Shown here: piece after piece, positions 11,754-19,408 of the stretch | How the letters are laid out: the number at the start of each line of letters is the position of its first letter | How positions within the stretch are numbered: position 1 is the first letter of the stretch | Assembly (NCBI RefSeq): GCF_900169075.1 | Contig: NZ_LT827015.1 | Location: 682,001 to 746,000, forward strand | Length of the DNA: 64,000 bases | Direction: 5' to 3' | DNA from: Chryseobacterium phocaeense | GTDB taxonomy: Bacteria > Bacteroidota > Bacteroidia > Flavobacteriales > Weeksellaceae | Notes under the pieces: generated by a model | What the model saw: only the letters and a program-made list of their open reading frames with translations | What the model was told of the DNA's origin: nothing | The model's database searches: none | Position numbers and translations under genes: made by a program

Positions 11754-12320
11754 ATGAAAAAAATATTCTTATTGGCAGTTGTTGCCAGCGGTCTTGCATT
11801 CGGACAGTCAAAAAAAGTAGTGGCATCTGAGGTACACTGGTGGGGGTACAAAGTAGCAAAATCTGAGGCAAGCTCTCATGACGGGACTGTGAAAGTAAAA
11901 TCAGGAGATATGGTCATGAAAGGAAACAACCTTGTAGGAGGAAGTTTTGTTCTGGATATGACTTCTATTAACGCAACTGATCTTAAAGGAGAATATCAGC
12001 AAAAATTAAACGGGCACCTTAAAAACGGCGACTTCTTTGAGGTTGAAAAATTCCCGACAGCTTCTTTCAAAATCACTTCTGTAAAGAAAAACAGCGATAA
12101 AATCTACAGCTCTCTGGTAACAGGAGACCTTACTGTTAAAGGAAAAACAAGCGCTATTACTTTCCCTGCGAAAATTGCTTACAGCAAAGGAGTAGTGAGC
12201 CTCGTTTCTCAGAAATTCTCTTTCGACAGACAGAAATTTGACGTGGCGTACAAGTCTACCATGCAGGATGTTTTTGTGAAAGATGACATCGAAATGCTTG
12301 TAAAGGTGACTGCTAAATAA
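11754..12320 (+). CDS. YceI family periplasmic lipid-binding protein (copy 1)
   Basis: A 188-aa secreted protein with a cleavable signal (MKKIFLLAVVASGLAFGQ) and a YceI domain, a lipocalin-like barrel that binds isoprenoid or other long lipids. Typical features are SEVHWWGYKVAKSEASSHDGTVKVKSG near the N-terminus, LKNGDFFEVEKFPTASFKITSV in the middle, and VTGDLTVKGKTSAITFPAKI followed by FSFDRQKFDVAYKS. It has its own promoter and terminator and is followed by a second copy. Its ligand cannot be read from sequence. Confidence 0.9.
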   Translation: MKKIFLLAVVASGLAFGQSKKVVASEVHWWGYKVAKSEASSHDGTVKVKSGDMVMKGNNLVGGSFVLDMTSINATDLKGEYQQKLNGHLKNGDFFEVEKFPTASFKITSVKKNSDKIYSSLVTGDLTVKGKTSAITFPAKIAYSKGVVSLVSQKFSFDRQKFDVAYKSTMQDVFVKDDIEMLVKVTAK

Positions 12321-12341
12321 TTTAATCAAAAAAAGATTATT

Positions 12342-12372
12342 AAAAGTGTAGAAGTTCTACACTTTTTTTTAT
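12342..12372 (+). terminator. terminator between the two yceI genes
   Basis: Stem AAAAGTGTAGAA / TTCTACACTTTT followed by eight T. The next gene's -7 box (TATTTTTG) begins inside the T run. Confidence 0.85.
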
Positions 12373-12377
12373 TTTTG
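12370..12377 (+). promoter_or_regulatory. -7 box for second yceI gene
   Basis: TATTTTTG matches TAnnTTTG and overlaps the end of the preceding terminator, 21 bases before ATG 12399. The second copy is therefore probably transcribed independently. Confidence 0.5.
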
Positions 12378-12398
12378 TTGAATTGTAAATAAAAAAGA

Positions 12399-13028
12399 AT
12401 GAAAAGATTACTATTGTTTGCTATGGTGTGCGCGAGCATGTCATTGGTTTCTGCCCAGAAGAAGTTTGATAAGGTTTCAAAAGTGACTTCATCAGAGATC
12501 AGATGGTGGGGATATAAAGTTGTAAAAACTCAGGCTTCTTCACATTCCGGAACGGTAAAACTGAAAAGCGGAAAATTCAATTTTGATAAAACAGTCCTGG
12601 TAGACGGGGAGTTTATTATAGATATGAGAAGCTTGATGGCTGGTGACGTTTCCGAGGAAGATCAGATCAAACTAACGAATGAGCTGAAAAGCACCAACTT
12701 CTTTGAGGTGAAAAAATTCCCGATCGCGAAATTCCACCTGACTAAAATTATTCCGTTAGCAAACAGTGAATACAATTCAACGATCTATGGTGATATTACC
12801 ATCAAAGGGGTGAGAAAAACCATTACCTTCCCTGCGAATGCTTATGTAACGCAGTTTACAGTAGTGATAGAGTCTGCGAAATTCTCATTGAACAGAAGAG
12901 ACTTTAAAGTATTCTACCAATCTTCCCTAAAGGATTATTTCATCAAGGACGAAATGGATATCCAATTCAAAGTTTCCACAGAAAAACTGGATAACGATAA
13001 CAGAGTTCCTGTAAAGAAAAAGAAATAA
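12399..13028 (+). CDS. YceI family protein (copy 2)
   Basis: A 209-aa paralogue of the preceding gene, with signal peptide MKRLLLFAMVCASMSLVSAQ. It shares the domain landmarks SSEIRWWGYKVVKTQASSH, LKSTNFFEVKKFPIAKFHL, YGDITIKGVRKTITFPA and FSLNRRDFKVFYQSS. It differs by a Lys/Asp-rich C-terminal tail (VPVKKKK). Side-by-side copies with separate promoters indicate local duplication followed by divergence. No cytochrome b561 gene, a frequent YceI partner, is nearby. Confidence 0.88.
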   Translation: MKRLLLFAMVCASMSLVSAQKKFDKVSKVTSSEIRWWGYKVVKTQASSHSGTVKLKSGKFNFDKTVLVDGEFIIDMRSLMAGDVSEEDQIKLTNELKSTNFFEVKKFPIAKFHLTKIIPLANSEYNSTIYGDITIKGVRKTITFPANAYVTQFTVVIESAKFSLNRRDFKVFYQSSLKDYFIKDEMDIQFKVSTEKLDNDNRVPVKKKK

Positions 13029-13049
13029 GTTTAAATACTATAATATGAT

Positions 13050-13080
13050 AATGGGCGGTTTAATGAACTGCCCATTTTTT
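13050..13080. terminator. terminator after second yceI
   Basis: AATGGGC at 13050-13056 pairs with GCCCATT at 13070-13076, followed by a T run. Confidence 0.8.
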
Positions 13081-13438
13081 ATATCCGGTAATCTCAGACA
13101 GGATTAGTGAGATTTTGTTGACCAAGCATAAGGATTTTAGATGCGCCATTGACAAAGCACATGTTTTATGTACGCGCTTCATCGAATCAATCGAAGATTG
13201 ATTTTTATCTTTGCATAACTCAAAATATGCGATATTAAGATAAAACCTTTGCGTTGATTGAAACACTAATTTCATAAATGTTTTTTCACGAATGACTAAT
13301 ATACTTAACATACTGGTGATATTTGTGAAAAAAAAGTCAATTAAAGCATCAGGTCCATTTTCAAACTTTAAAAATCTTCAATCTTGTTAACAGTTCAGCA
13401 CCTCACTGAATTTAATCTATTTTTCTTAAATTAGTCTT
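13081..13438. other. 358-bp spacer with decayed repeat-like sequence
   Basis: An 83-codon minus-strand frame (13060-13311) covers most of this stretch, but it begins in AT-rich sequence, runs through the yceI terminator and looks like no protein I know. The word ATCAATC(G/T)AAGATTGAT forms a small palindrome near 13187-13203. The stretch resembles a type of dispersed intergenic repeat I recall from Chryseobacterium genomes; that is memory, not demonstrated here. No promoter box is clear before 13439. Confidence 0.4.
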
Positions 13439-14080
13439 ATGAAAATTTATGTAATAAGCGGTCTCGGAGCAGATTTTAAAGTACTCGAAAGACTTGAATT
13501 TCCTCAGAACTGCGAATTGGTTTTTATAGACTGGCTCATTCCTGAGAAAAATGAGGACTTCCATTCCTACGTGGAAAGAATGGCTGAAAAAATAGATGTT
13601 TCAGAACCGTTCTCTTTGCTGGGCTATTCCTTTGGTGGTATTATGGTACAGGAAATCAATCAGCTGAAACCTGCCCAGAAAGTAGTGATCATGGGAAGCA
13701 TAAGATCAGATAAGGAAAAATCCAAATTTATAAAAACCGGAGAGATCACAAAACTACCCAGAATACTTCCTGTAGGGATGTTTAATGACAAAGCTGCCAA
13801 TGTATATTCTGTGATAAGAAAACTCTTTGATCCGAAAAATCCCAAACTCCTGCAGTATTTTACCGTCCGGGATCCGTATTATCTGAAATGGTCGGTGGAG
13901 AAGGTCTCTGAATGGAAATTTGAAGAAATTCCCAATGTGATCCAGATTCTGGGAGATAAAGACATCGTGTTTCCTATTAAATATTCAAAGCCGGATTATG
14001 TCATCAAAGGAGGAACGCACCTTTTCCCAGCTACAAAACATAAAGAAGTTTCAAAAATACTGAAGGAGGTTTTTGTGTGA
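13439..14080 (+). CDS. alpha/beta hydrolase
   Basis: A 213-aa cytoplasmic alpha/beta-hydrolase-fold protein. The nucleophile elbow LGYSFGG places Ser64 as nucleophile. ILGDKDIVFP carries the likely acid, and KGGTHLFP the histidine at about residue 198. There is no cap domain of note and no signal peptide. Flavobacteria carry many such small hydrolases of unknown substrate, and the context (yceI on one side, ammonium transporter on the other) gives no hint. Confidence 0.8.
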   Translation: MKIYVISGLGADFKVLERLEFPQNCELVFIDWLIPEKNEDFHSYVERMAEKIDVSEPFSLLGYSFGGIMVQEINQLKPAQKVVIMGSIRSDKEKSKFIKTGEITKLPRILPVGMFNDKAANVYSVIRKLFDPKNPKLLQYFTVRDPYYLKWSVEKVSEWKFEEIPNVIQILGDKDIVFPIKYSKPDYVIKGGTHLFPATKHKEVSKILKEVFV

Positions 14081-14187
14081 AAATCATATATTTTTTTAGT
14101 TTTTGTTGTTTTTTAAGGGGTTAGTTTATAAAATATATGTTTTTATAAAATTTATATTTAATTTTGATAGGGTTAAATACAAATTTT

Positions 14188-15534
14188 ATGAAAATTGGTT
14201 TTAAATGGATCGTTTCATTTTCGGTCATTACTCTGGTGGCATTCGGAGGTTTACTCTGGAGTCCTATTGCAGATTTTCCCAAAACCGGTGAATTTCTCAC
14301 TGAAGATAACATTGTGGGAGCTGATGTAGCATGGATTCTTGCTGCTGCAGGTCTTGTACTTCTCATGACACCCGGACTTTCATTTTTTTACGGCGGAATG
14401 GTCGGAAAGAAAAATGTAATATCCACGATGTTGCAGAGCTTTATTGCACTCGGTGTTATTTCCATATTATGGGTAGTGGTTGGGTTTTCCCTTTCGTTTG
14501 GAGATTCCCTGGGATTTGAGGTCAATGGAGTGCATTACGGGATTATCGGAAATCCGTTAAGTTATCCGTTTTTCAGTGGTGTGGGCGTACTGCCTCACAA
14601 AATGATGGCGTCTACCATTCCCTTTGTCCTGTTTGCCCTTTTTCAGATGAAATTTGCCGTTATTACTCCTGCCCTGATTACAGGATCTTTTGCAGAGCGG
14701 GTACGGTTTATTTCATATCTGCTGTTTATGGTACTTTTCAGTCTTTTCATTTATACACCACTATGTCATATGGTTTGGCATCCGGACGGGCTTTTAAACA
14801 AATATTTTGGGGTAAAAGATTTTGCCGGCGGAACCGTTGTCCATATGAGCGCAGGTTTCGCAGCATTGGCAGGTGCTTTAGTGCTGGGAAACAGGAAAAA
14901 TCCACATCATGAGCCTTCGAATATTCCCTATGTGCTTCTGGGTACAGGAATGTTGTGGTTCGGATGGTTTGGATTCAATGCAGGATCTGCCTTAAGTGCC
15001 AGTGCTTCTGCAGCTATGGCTTTTGGAACCACCACCATAGCTTCTGCCTCTGCCATGATGACATGGATCTTTTTTGACCGGATCAACGGGAGAAGTGTAT
15101 CTGCACTGGGAGCCTGCATCGGAGCGGTAGTAGGGTTAGTGGCTATTACGCCCGGATGCGGTTTCGTTACAATTCCGGAGAGCCTGTTTATAGGATTTTC
15201 GGCGGCTATTGTTTCCAATCTGATGGTCAACTGGAAAGCTTTAAAGAAAATAGACGATACGCTGGATGTTTTTGCCTGTCATGGAGTAGGAGGAATTATG
15301 GGAATGATCCTGACAGCTGTATTTGCCCATGGTGAGAATGCAAGTCTTCTTCACGGAGGACCGGAGGTTTTTATGCATCATATGGCGGCCTTGCTTCTGG
15401 TCTCTGCTTTTACGTTTTTCGGATCGCTGCTGTTGTATAAAATTACAGACTCTTTAATTACACTGAGAGTTTCCGAAGAATCTGAAAATATGGGTCTTGA
15501 TATCTCTCAGCATGAAGAGAGCCTGAAATGGTGA
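14188..15534 (+). CDS. amt: ammonium transporter
   Basis: A 448-aa Amt/Rh channel in the inner membrane with about eleven membrane segments. The twin pore histidines are visible: His219 in FAGGTVVHMSAG and His365 in FACHGVGG, equivalent to the AmtB pair. FYGGMVGKKN and GFNAGSAL are further family blocks. ATG 14188 is preferred to a TTG 24 bases upstream. No glnK/glnB gene is adjacent, so PII regulation, if present, is encoded elsewhere. Confidence 0.94.
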   Translation: MKIGFKWIVSFSVITLVAFGGLLWSPIADFPKTGEFLTEDNIVGADVAWILAAAGLVLLMTPGLSFFYGGMVGKKNVISTMLQSFIALGVISILWVVVGFSLSFGDSLGFEVNGVHYGIIGNPLSYPFFSGVGVLPHKMMASTIPFVLFALFQMKFAVITPALITGSFAERVRFISYLLFMVLFSLFIYTPLCHMVWHPDGLLNKYFGVKDFAGGTVVHMSAGFAALAGALVLGNRKNPHHEPSNIPYVLLGTGMLWFGWFGFNAGSALSASASAAMAFGTTTIASASAMMTWIFFDRINGRSVSALGACIGAVVGLVAITPGCGFVTIPESLFIGFSAAIVSNLMVNWKALKKIDDTLDVFACHGVGGIMGMILTAVFAHGENASLLHGGPEVFMHHMAALLLVSAFTFFGSLLLYKITDSLITLRVSEESENMGLDISQHEESLKW

Positions 15535-15579
15535 ATTTCAAATCGTAAATTAATCTGAGTTTGGGATATGAAATTAAAG

Positions 15580-15705
15580 ATAAAATGGCTGGAAGCTGGA
15601 GAGGGATGCTGGAAGATCATATCAGTCATTAATAAAGTTGCTTTAAATTTCTGCTTTCCAGACTTCAGTAGCTTCCCTCTTCAGTCTTCAAACTTCCTGA
15701 CAAGA
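15580..15705. repeat. GGAAGCTGG-type periodic palindrome
   Basis: GCTGGAAGCTGGAGAGGG words near 15588-15605 face CTTCCCTCTTCAGTCTTC words near 15670-15690. The same word family recurs as a longer, exact inverted pair at 21817 and 22101. Confidence 0.5.
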
Positions 15706-15792
15706 TTATAAACATAAATGTCTATCCCGAACTCAGGGTAAATTAAGATAATAAACCTAATTTCAGACAGGTGGAATTAATATATTATCATG

Positions 15793-15800
15793 TATCTTTG
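15793..15800 (+). promoter_or_regulatory. -7 box for serine deaminase
   Basis: TATCTTTG, an exact TAnnTTTG match 27 bases before ATG 15828. Confidence 0.6.
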
Positions 15801-15827
15801 TTTTAAGTGGAAAATGAACAGTGATTT

Positions 15828-17246
15828 ATGGAATCTATATCGGTTTTTGAGATTATTAAAGTAGGAATAGGCCCGTCCAGCTCTCATACGATGGGCCCGT
15901 GGAATGCAGCATCTGCATTTATCAGGATTATAAAAAGGGAAAGATCCATTGAAGAAGTGAAGGAGGTTTTCCTTGAATTCTTTGGCTCACTGGCCAAAAC
16001 GGGGATTGGGCATGGAACGGATATTGCCGGAATGCTGGGATTGAATGGCGAAGATTTTACGACCATCAATACTTCAAAAATTGATGAAAAAATAGAGAAA
16101 ATAAAAAAAGATCAGATCATTAACCTCGGTGGAGAAAAAGAAATTCCTTTTGTCTACGGGCATCATTTGGTTTTAAACATGCAGAAATCCCTTGATTTTC
16201 ATCCGAACGGAATGATTTTTAAAGCTGTTTTCGAAGACGGAACCGAGCTTGTCCAGGATTTTTATTCTGTAGGAGGCGGTTTTATTGCCAGCCAGGAGAA
16301 AAATTCCATCCAGAAACATTGTGTAAGAACTTTATATCCTTGCCATCACGGTTCGGATATCATCAAATATTGTGAGAAATTAGGATTTAAAAGATTTTCA
16401 GACCTGATCCTGATTAATGAGGAAAGCTGGAGATCTCAGGAAGAAACCAGGCAGGAAGCCCTGAATATCTGGAGAAATATTAAAGAATGCATTTATAAGG
16501 GAGTCAATAAAGAAGGCATCCTTCCCGGAGGGCTGAATGTAACCAGAAGAGCTGCGGGAATCAATAGAAAGCTTTTGGGCGACAAGATCTACAAAAATAT
16601 GGACGAATGGTTCCAGCAGGTGGTAGATGCGGAAGAAAATTTTACAAATATCAATAAGTGGATTGCATGTTTTGCTCTTGCCGTAAATGAAGAAAATGCC
16701 AGTTTTGGAAGAATTATCACAGCCCCAACGAATGGTGCCAGTGGCGTAATTCCTGCCGTTTTAATGTATTCCCAGGCGTTCACCGAGTTTACAAGTGATG
16801 ATGATATCGTAAGGTTTTTACTGGTTGCCGGTGAGATCGGAACCCTGTTTAAGAAAAATGCAACCATCTCTGCTGCCATGGGCGGATGCCAGGCGGAGAT
16901 CGGAGTATCATCAGCGATGGCAGCAGCCGGGCTGACTGAGATTTTAGGAGGAAGTATAGGGCAGGTGCTGATGGCGGCCGAAATTGCCATGGAGCATCAT
17001 CTTGGCCTTACCTGTGATCCCATCAAAGGACTTGTACAGATTCCATGCATCGAAAGAAATACCATGGGCGCTATGAAAGCCATTACAGCAGCTAATATTG
17101 CCCTGGAAAGTGATCCTGCCAAAGCTAAAGTAACGCTGGATGAAGTTATACAAACCATGTGGGAAACCGCATTATCCATGAGTGACCGTTTCAAGGAAAC
17201 CTCAGAAGGGGGACTGGCTATTGCGGTAAACGTTCCGGAATGTTAG
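15828..17246 (+). CDS. sdaA: L-serine ammonia-lyase (iron-sulfur type)
   Basis: A 472-aa single-chain L-serine dehydratase that turns serine into pyruvate and ammonia. The N-terminal beta domain begins ISVFEIIKVGIGPSSSHTMGP, and the catalytic alpha domain follows. The [4Fe-4S] ligands are Cys354 (GGCQAE), Cys396 (LTCDP) and Cys407 (IPCIE), in the usual spacing. PTNGASGVIPAVL is a further signature. It is monocistronic, ending in a palindromic terminator shared with the convergent tyrA. Confidence 0.94.
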   Translation: MESISVFEIIKVGIGPSSSHTMGPWNAASAFIRIIKRERSIEEVKEVFLEFFGSLAKTGIGHGTDIAGMLGLNGEDFTTINTSKIDEKIEKIKKDQIINLGGEKEIPFVYGHHLVLNMQKSLDFHPNGMIFKAVFEDGTELVQDFYSVGGGFIASQEKNSIQKHCVRTLYPCHHGSDIIKYCEKLGFKRFSDLILINEESWRSQEETRQEALNIWRNIKECIYKGVNKEGILPGGLNVTRRAAGINRKLLGDKIYKNMDEWFQQVVDAEENFTNINKWIACFALAVNEENASFGRIITAPTNGASGVIPAVLMYSQAFTEFTSDDDIVRFLLVAGEIGTLFKKNATISAAMGGCQAEIGVSSAMAAAGLTEILGGSIGQVLMAAEIAMEHHLGLTCDPIKGLVQIPCIERNTMGAMKAITAANIALESDPAKAKVTLDEVIQTMWETALSMSDRFKETSEGGLAIAVNVPEC

Positions 17247-17249
17247 GAA

Positions 17250-17390
17250 GGCAAAAAGGCTAAATAGCGAAAAGGCAAAAGGGCAAAACCGGTAAATAGA
17301 ATTGGTTTTGCCCTTTTTGATTGAATTTTGCACTCATATCAGCAAATTCGCCCTTTTGCTATTTAGCCTTTCTGCCCTTTCGCCCTTTTA
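17250..17390. repeat. GGCAAAA-type palindrome, sdaA/tyrA terminator
   Basis: Nested inverted repeats: outer arms AGGCTAAATAGC (17257-17268) with the complement at 17358-17369, and an inner hairpin GGGCAAAACC (17281-17290) with GGTTTTGCCC (17304-17313) followed by TTTTT. The inner hairpin is a likely terminator for sdaA. The whole is another periodic-arm palindrome and reaches the tyrA stop. Confidence 0.8.
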
Positions 17391-18230
17391 CCTCAATATT
17401 CCCCTGATTCTGTTCGCATTCGTAATCAGCTCTTCCAGGTACTCATAATTTTCTTTTTCCAAAGCGGCTTTGAATTTTCTGAGCTGGGTAATATGCTCAT
17501 TCAGAACATCCAGTACATTTTCTTTGTTTTGCTTAAAAATAGGAACCCACATTTCAGGATGGGATTTGGCAAGACGCACCGTACTGGAGAAACCGGAGCT
17601 GGCCAGCTGGAAAATAGTTTCCTCCTCACGCTCCTTTTCCAGGACGGTATTGGCCAGGGCATAGGATGTAATGTGGGATATGTGTGAAATATAAGCAGTG
17701 TGGATGTCATGATCCTGTGCATCCATATAAATGAGGTGCATATCAAGGTTTTCTGCAACTTTTTCCACCAGTTCAAGGGCATCTGCTGCAGATTCTTCTT
17801 TATTGCAGATTACTCCGGCTTTCCCGGAAAAGCTGTCCGAAACAGCAGACTGCGGACCACTATTTTCAGTACCCCACATCGGGTGGAAAGCAACAAATCT
17901 TGAACGGTTCGGGTGATCTCTAACCGCTTTTACAATGCCTGCTTTGGTGGATCCTGCATCCATCACGGTTTGTTGATCAGTTACGAGATCAAGAACAGTG
18001 GGGAGCAGTATTCTGGCAGCATCTACCGGAATGGCAAGGATGATAAAATCTGCATTTTTAATTCCGTATTCAAGGTCTGTACCGGCGTCAATAATGCCCA
18101 GTTCAAGAGCTTTGGAGATATGCTGCTGATTGTTATCGATTCCGTAAATAAAATCTGCAATGCCTTTCTCTCTTAATTTTAAAGCCATTGAACCTCCGAT
18201 TAAACCTGCACCGATAATACTTATTTTCAT
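17388..18230 (-). CDS. tyrA: prephenate dehydrogenase
   Basis: A 280-aa TyrA that oxidatively decarboxylates prephenate to 4-hydroxyphenylpyruvate for tyrosine synthesis. The NAD-binding Rossmann motif GAGLIGGS lies at residues 7-14. FHPMWGTENSG is the family's substrate-side block, and the catalytic histidine is in the AYISHISHITSY region. There is no chorismate mutase or ACT domain, so feedback control is probably not in this chain. Instead, the 5' leader encodes a Tyr-rich peptide and a terminator, pointing to attenuation by tyrosyl-tRNA. Confidence 0.93.
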   Translation of the reverse strand: MKISIIGAGLIGGSMALKLREKGIADFIYGIDNNQQHISKALELGIIDAGTDLEYGIKNADFIILAIPVDAARILLPTVLDLVTDQQTVMDAGSTKAGIVKAVRDHPNRSRFVAFHPMWGTENSGPQSAVSDSFSGKAGVICNKEESAADALELVEKVAENLDMHLIYMDAQDHDIHTAYISHISHITSYALANTVLEKEREEETIFQLASSGFSSTVRLAKSHPEMWVPIFKQNKENVLDVLNEHITQLRKFKAALEKENYEYLEELITNANRIRGILR

Positions 18231-18251
18231 CTTTTCTATAATTTTTTAAAT

Positions 18252-18279
18252 AAAAAACCCCGTCCAGGGACGAGGTTTT
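18252..18279 (-). terminator. attenuator terminator in tyrA leader
   Basis: Read on the minus strand, AAAACCTCGTCC and GGACGGGGTTTT form a 12-bp stem with one non-Watson-Crick pair, followed by TTTTTT. It lies 21-49 bases before the tyrA ATG and after the Tyr leader peptide, so it can only act as a premature terminator. Confidence 0.8.
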
Positions 18280-18299
18280 AAGTTATGTTCATAAGAATC

Positions 18300-18356
18300 C
18301 TAGCCCAGATCTGAGTTAATAATTCTATAATAATATGTTCCTTTATTGAAATTCAC
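18300..18356 (-). CDS. tyrA leader peptide (18 aa, Tyr-Tyr-Tyr)
   Basis: A short frame starting at GTG 18354-18356 reads MNFNKGTYYYRIINSDLG and stops at TAG 18300-18302. Three consecutive TAT codons (18327-18335) precede the terminator. This is the architecture of translation-sensing attenuators: when charged Tyr-tRNA is scarce, ribosomes stall at the Tyr codons and tyrA is transcribed. The competing antiterminator pairing is not obvious by eye. There is no in-frame ATG. Confidence 0.7.
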   Translation of the reverse strand: MNFNKGTYYYRIINSDLG

Positions 18357-18360
18357 AGGG

Positions 18361-18368
18361 CGAAGGTA
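18361..18368 (-). promoter_or_regulatory. -7 box for tyrA leader transcript
   Basis: On the minus strand TACCTTCG matches TAnnTTTG with one change. It ends four bases before the leader GTG, the same geometry as in the ilv leader. Confidence 0.5.
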
Positions 18369-18609
18369 TAAAATATTTTTTAAATTGGTGATATGTTTGG
18401 CTTAAATTATCATTTGGACTTCCATTCCTGTTTTAACCGGCACTGTTGATATTTGTTTTTTGACTTGTTCAGATATTCCGGCAGATTTTTAAGATGAAGC
18501 AAATGTATTATAATCCTCTTAACGTAGACATCACAGAAGAACCAACAAACGGACCTGTTCCACAGATGAAATGCATTTCCGCCGGATTACGGTGTATGCA
18601 AAGATTTGC

Positions 18610-18617
18610 TAGATTTG
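18610..18617 (+). promoter_or_regulatory. -7 box for secreted protein gene
   Basis: TAGATTTG, an exact TAnnTTTG match 29 bases before ATG 18647. Confidence 0.55.
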
Positions 18618-18646
18618 CAAAATAACAGACCAAAACACAAAAGATC

Positions 18647-19300
18647 ATGAAGCGTTTTTTTATCTGCAACTTGCTGCTATTAACAATTACCATAAATTCC
18701 AGTCTCGTAGCCCAGATAAGGGATCCAAAGGTTTCTGCTTCTGAAAAAACAAAGACGGATAAGATCACGATTAAAGAATCCTTTAACGAAGAAGACATAG
18801 CCGTGAATGAATTTTTAACGGACAGGCTGAAACCCATCCGCAGTAATTTTAAAAGAATCAATTCTATCACCAAATGGAGCTCTGTCAAAAAGAGAGATAT
18901 TGAGGGAGAATCAGCAGAGGGAGGAGAAGCCGTATTTTACGAGCAGAAAGGCCGTCTTGAAAAAATTACGGTAAGGCTTTACGGAGAGATGGGGCAGACT
19001 CTTGCAGAGTACTATCTGCTGAACGGGCAGCTATCCTTTGTTTTTGAAAAAAATTATACCTACAACCGTCCCTTATTTTATGATGTTAAAGCCATGAAAG
19101 AGAATAATGATACCGAAGCTTTTGACTTTGATAAATCTGAAATAGAGGAAAACCGCAATTATTTTGAAAAAGGAAAGCTCATTCATGTCATGAACAGCAT
19201 GGATTGCGGAGCCCCTTTCAGCGGAGATTATATTATGGAGGAAGAGAAGAGACTCACTGAGCTTTTTAAAAAACTATTGAAGCTTTCAAAAGAGAAATGA
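18647..19300 (+). CDS. secreted protein of unknown function
   Basis: A 217-aa protein with a signal peptide (MKRFFICNLLLLTITINSSLVAQ, about 23 residues). The mature part is highly charged with no membrane segment. The middle section (EQKGRLEKITVRLYGEMGQTLAEYYLLNGQL) alternates like beta strands. A single Cys occurs late (MDCGAPFSG). I do not recognise a family. It is divergent from the tyrA leader and convergent with the antiporter gene. Confidence 0.7.
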   Translation: MKRFFICNLLLLTITINSSLVAQIRDPKVSASEKTKTDKITIKESFNEEDIAVNEFLTDRLKPIRSNFKRINSITKWSSVKKRDIEGESAEGGEAVFYEQKGRLEKITVRLYGEMGQTLAEYYLLNGQLSFVFEKNYTYNRPLFYDVKAMKENNDTEAFDFDKSEIEENRNYFEKGKLIHVMNSMDCGAPFSGDYIMEEEKRLTELFKKLLKLSKEK

Positions 19301-19311
19301 TATAATAATGT

Positions 19312-19406
19312 AACAATATAACAATGTACCGGTGTAACAATCCCAATACTGCAATTAATGACTATATTATTTGTAAACTGTTACACTGGTACATTGTTAT
19401 ATTGTT
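19312..19406. repeat. 28-bp near-perfect inverted repeat
   Basis: Arms 19312-19339 and 19379-19406 match over 28 bp with one mismatch, around a 39-bp loop. A T run follows at 19405-19410, touching the antiporter stop codon at 19409. It lies between convergent genes and may terminate both. Confidence 0.9.
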
Positions 19407-19408
19407 TT

